From positions 310,001-374,000 of the forward strand of contig JAUIRK010000951.1 of the NCBI GenBank assembly GCA_030549495.1: 64,000 nucleotides of DNA, in the 5' to 3' direction. Shown here piece after piece: positions 61,511 to 64,000 of this stretch. The stretch's first letter is position 1; each line of letters opens with the position of its first letter. Source of the stretch: Nectonema munidae (lineage: Eukaryota; Nematomorpha; Nectonematoida; Nectonematidae). The notes beneath the pieces were generated by a model, which saw only the letters and a list, made by a program, of their open reading frames with translations, was not told where the DNA came from and made no database searches. A program made the position numbers and the translations under genes.

Positions 61511-61776
61511 CAGTGGCGGATCCAGAAATTTCTTATAGGGGGGGGGGCAAATCTATTTAAATTTTTTGCAATTTTGCTAAAAGTCTTCAGATAATACAAC
61601 AGCTGTATTATGTCTCTTAGAATCACTAATTACCTATCTTTTCATATTTTTAACATTATTTTGCCATGAATAAATTGCAAAAATTTATTTTTTATACATG
61701 TAAAGGTAATTTTCGAAGCTATTTTTCATAGAGGGGGCCTAGGCCTATGAGCTCCCGCCCCCTGGATCCGCCACTG
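61511..61776. mobile_element. hAT MITE, 266 bp
   Basis: The ends CAGTGGCGGATCCAG and CTGGATCCGCCACTG are perfect inverted repeats of 15 bp. The flanks are the perfect 8-bp duplication GATGTGCA (61503-61510, 61777-61784). Near-terminal G and C runs are present; no coding capacity. Perfect ends and duplication suggest a young insertion. Confidence 0.95.
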
Positions 61777-62383
61777 GATGTGCATATCATACATTTTCCT
61801 GCTAGAGATTCTAGAATGATGCTACTGAACTATTCTTCCTAATGTTGATCAATAATTGTTTTGGGCTTATAAGTGTAAAATCTTCATAGTGAGTTCCTTG
61901 TTTGAATCTAATTTGTCTATTACACGGAGCTAACGCATTTCGTGAGCACTCATATTTATCTAAAATTAAAAAAATTTTACTTCACATAAAATTAAATTCA
62001 TAAATTGATTACTGTTTGCGAAACCAACTAAAAAATTTTAGATGATTAATTTTTCATTTCTTATTAATGTCATTTGTGAAAAATTAAAGTGAAAAAATAG
62101 TTCCTTACCGAATGTTAATGAAAAAGGGAAATAAATGAAGATTTCGAAAAAATTTTATCGGAACAAAATTAAAAATAAATATGGATTATATATAAACTGG
62201 AATCAGTATTGTATAAAAGGTATTTTGTGGTTTACCTAAAAGGAAAATTGATTACATCGTGATTATTTTTGAAATGAACTTTTATCTTGAATTCTAATTT
62301 GGCACTCAAAAGTTTAACCACCAAAAGTTCAAACTCAAATGTTTTTATTAGGAAATTCGCTAGAAAAGATGTCTATATATTAA

Positions 62384-62513
62384 CCCATTTAAGGCCAAGC
62401 AAAGCAGACGATATCTAAAAAAACGCAGACGATTTATATTCAAAGTCATTGAAAAAAGCAGACGAAGATGAAATTACTTATGTTCCAAAATAGGAACATT
62501 GGCCGTAAATGGG
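62384..62513. mobile_element. TTAA MITE (piggyBac-type), 130 bp, copy 2
   Basis: Flanked by TTAA on both sides (62380-62383, 62514-62517), it starts CCCATTTAAGGCCAAGCAAA and ends CCGTAAATGGG. It is the inverted relative of 42739-62867-type copy 1 (42739-42867). Internal CGTCTGC/GCAGACG motifs repeat. Confidence 0.92.
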
Positions 62514-62517
62514 TTAA

Positions 62518-64000
62518 TTACTAACACAGTAAAATGAAATAGGCTTTTTTTCTGAGTTTATTGACTCTCCCATATAGTAACTTTTTATAGTGTTGAACTA
62601 TCCTTCGTTGGGTTATATCAATCTCTGTGTATTACAATAAGGAACTAGTTTTAAATTGATGATGGTGATTATGATGATAGAAAAGTCTTTGTTCGATGTG
62701 CTTTGGTGGGTACCTGTTTTAAAGTATTTTACCAATTTTTGATTAAATTTAAAGGCGTATTTTAACTATGCAAATTGATTTAATGTTATATCCTCTATTT
62801 CTAGTATTCACTTTTACCAATGAATCTACTTATACCACTGTTATTTTCTCTCAGAGTCTGCTAATTATTATTTATCAGTCCAAGTGTGTGTGTGTGAGTC
62901 AAACAAAAAGAATTACAACAAAACAAACCCAAGAACTTTTAACCTAAGAAAATGGTCATTGTTATCATAAGGGATTTTGTGATTTTTCAAAATCAATTAA
63001 CCAAATTCTTACACATTCGGCAAAAATTTAGATAACTCTTAAAATTGTCGCAATTCGAAAGTAGTATTTGATAAAATATATCAAATGAATTTTAGTAAGT
63101 TTGTATTGAATGTTAAAAATGCTATTAGTTTAAATCAGAATTTGATAAAACTTCAATTTCATTTAACGTTATTATTTACCATTTTTTTCTTTATGGAAGT
63201 TATGAATATTTTTGAGATTTGTGCATTTTCTGACTTAAAAACTTCAACTTAACCAACCATAACTTTTCAGGCTTTAAAAATGGAAGATAAAAATGCATCA
63301 GAAAAATCAAGAAGAGAACAGAATATAATAGTTATAAGATGATTTCATTCATGTTCACATAAAATTTCAAAATATTAATTTTATTCAAAATTCAATTATA
63401 AATTTATGAAAAATATTGGAACTATACTTACAACTGCGTATATATTTAAAATATATAATAATTATCAAAAAATTAAAGAACTTTTTTATTTCCTTTAAAA
63501 TTATATATTATTTGTTTCATAAAAATAATAATTAAACTGACAAGCCAACAAATTCTTTCTTGCAAAAGTTTCAAAACTTTAAAATAATTAAATTTATGTT
63601 TTGATATTTTGACATCTGTCAATCAAAATGTGAATATTGTTTTTCTTATATTTTTATATCAATTATTGTTACTTTTATTAGGAAGCAAAGATAATGATAA
63701 TTTTCCCAAACAAATGACATTTAAAATGAGGATATTATTCTTAAATTCAATGAGGTTTATTTGATATAACTTCATTTTCATGCAAAAATACTAAAATAAA
63801 CTAAGCAAAAAATACGTTAAAAAAGATTTTATATTAAAAAAAAAATTTGAAAAAATATAGTTTATAATATTTAGGAAAAAATTTTAATATATATTTTTAT
63901 ATTTGAATTAAATTGTAGTATTTTTCAATATAATAAAAATATATCATTCTTTACAAAAATCAAGAATTTGATTTGTCGCAAAATTATGTTGGATAGTCAT
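62518..64000. other. AT-rich right end of window, no gene seen
   Basis: Only short frames and a TG run near 62886. I see no coding exon or recognisable repeat. Confidence 0.5.

Overview
The window is AT-rich eukaryotic DNA with short spliced exons, long introns and very many transposon copies. The two host genes are animal-like and the texture (very low GC, many hAT, piggyBac and pogo/Tigger copies, tRNA-type SINEs) suggests an arthropod. A crustacean such as a sea louse (copepod) is my best guess, but this is inference and no species marker was read.

Host genes. (1) Minus strand, left edge: two exons (813-887 and 3013-3172) of aminomethyltransferase, the T protein of the mitochondrial glycine cleavage system. 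The gene runs off the left edge, and its 5' exons were not found. (2) Plus strand, right third (41574-61095): a nine-exon gene for an OTUD7/Cezanne-type deubiquitinase. All eight junctions use GT-AG and keep the reading frame, giving a predicted 836-aa protein with an N-terminal UBA-like segment, the OTU catalytic core (Asp219, Cys222, His423 in my model) and a long Asn/Ser-rich tail. Between them lie about 36 kb with no host gene that I can recognise.

Mobile DNA, left to right. A 2.26 kb hAT element (3194-5456) with a perfect 8-bp target duplication lies about 20 bp from an aminomethyltransferase exon. SINE copies lie at 123, 7512, 9354 and 10836. A 1.65 kb near-perfect palindrome with minisatellite arms (11935-13588) is followed by a block of ~0.5 kb repeats and a third, partial arm (to 17035) that abuts a LINE 3' end. 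Two nearly identical ~4 kb elements (20266-24890 and 25768-29675) have piggyBac-like ends (TTAA target, CCC...GGG termini) and carry two different ~150-bp satellite arrays, one at each end. An end fragment (9509-10255) and an older inverted internal copy (38832-40767) belong to the same family. Copy 1 holds a later hAT insertion. A decayed piggyBac transposase (37500-38573) and hAT relics (36880-37370, 47690-49080) follow.

The deubiquitinase introns and flanks are loaded with small elements: two pogo/Tigger elements of about 2.3 kb, a Tigger MITE, two piggyBac-type MITEs of ~130 bp, two hAT MITEs with exact 8-bp duplications, a perfect double hairpin and a Helitron-like repeat.

The most novel objects are the satellite-ended TTAA elements and the foldback palindrome. 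The rest (roughly 29.7-36.9 kb, 62.5-64 kb and several smaller gaps) shows no gene that I can support.
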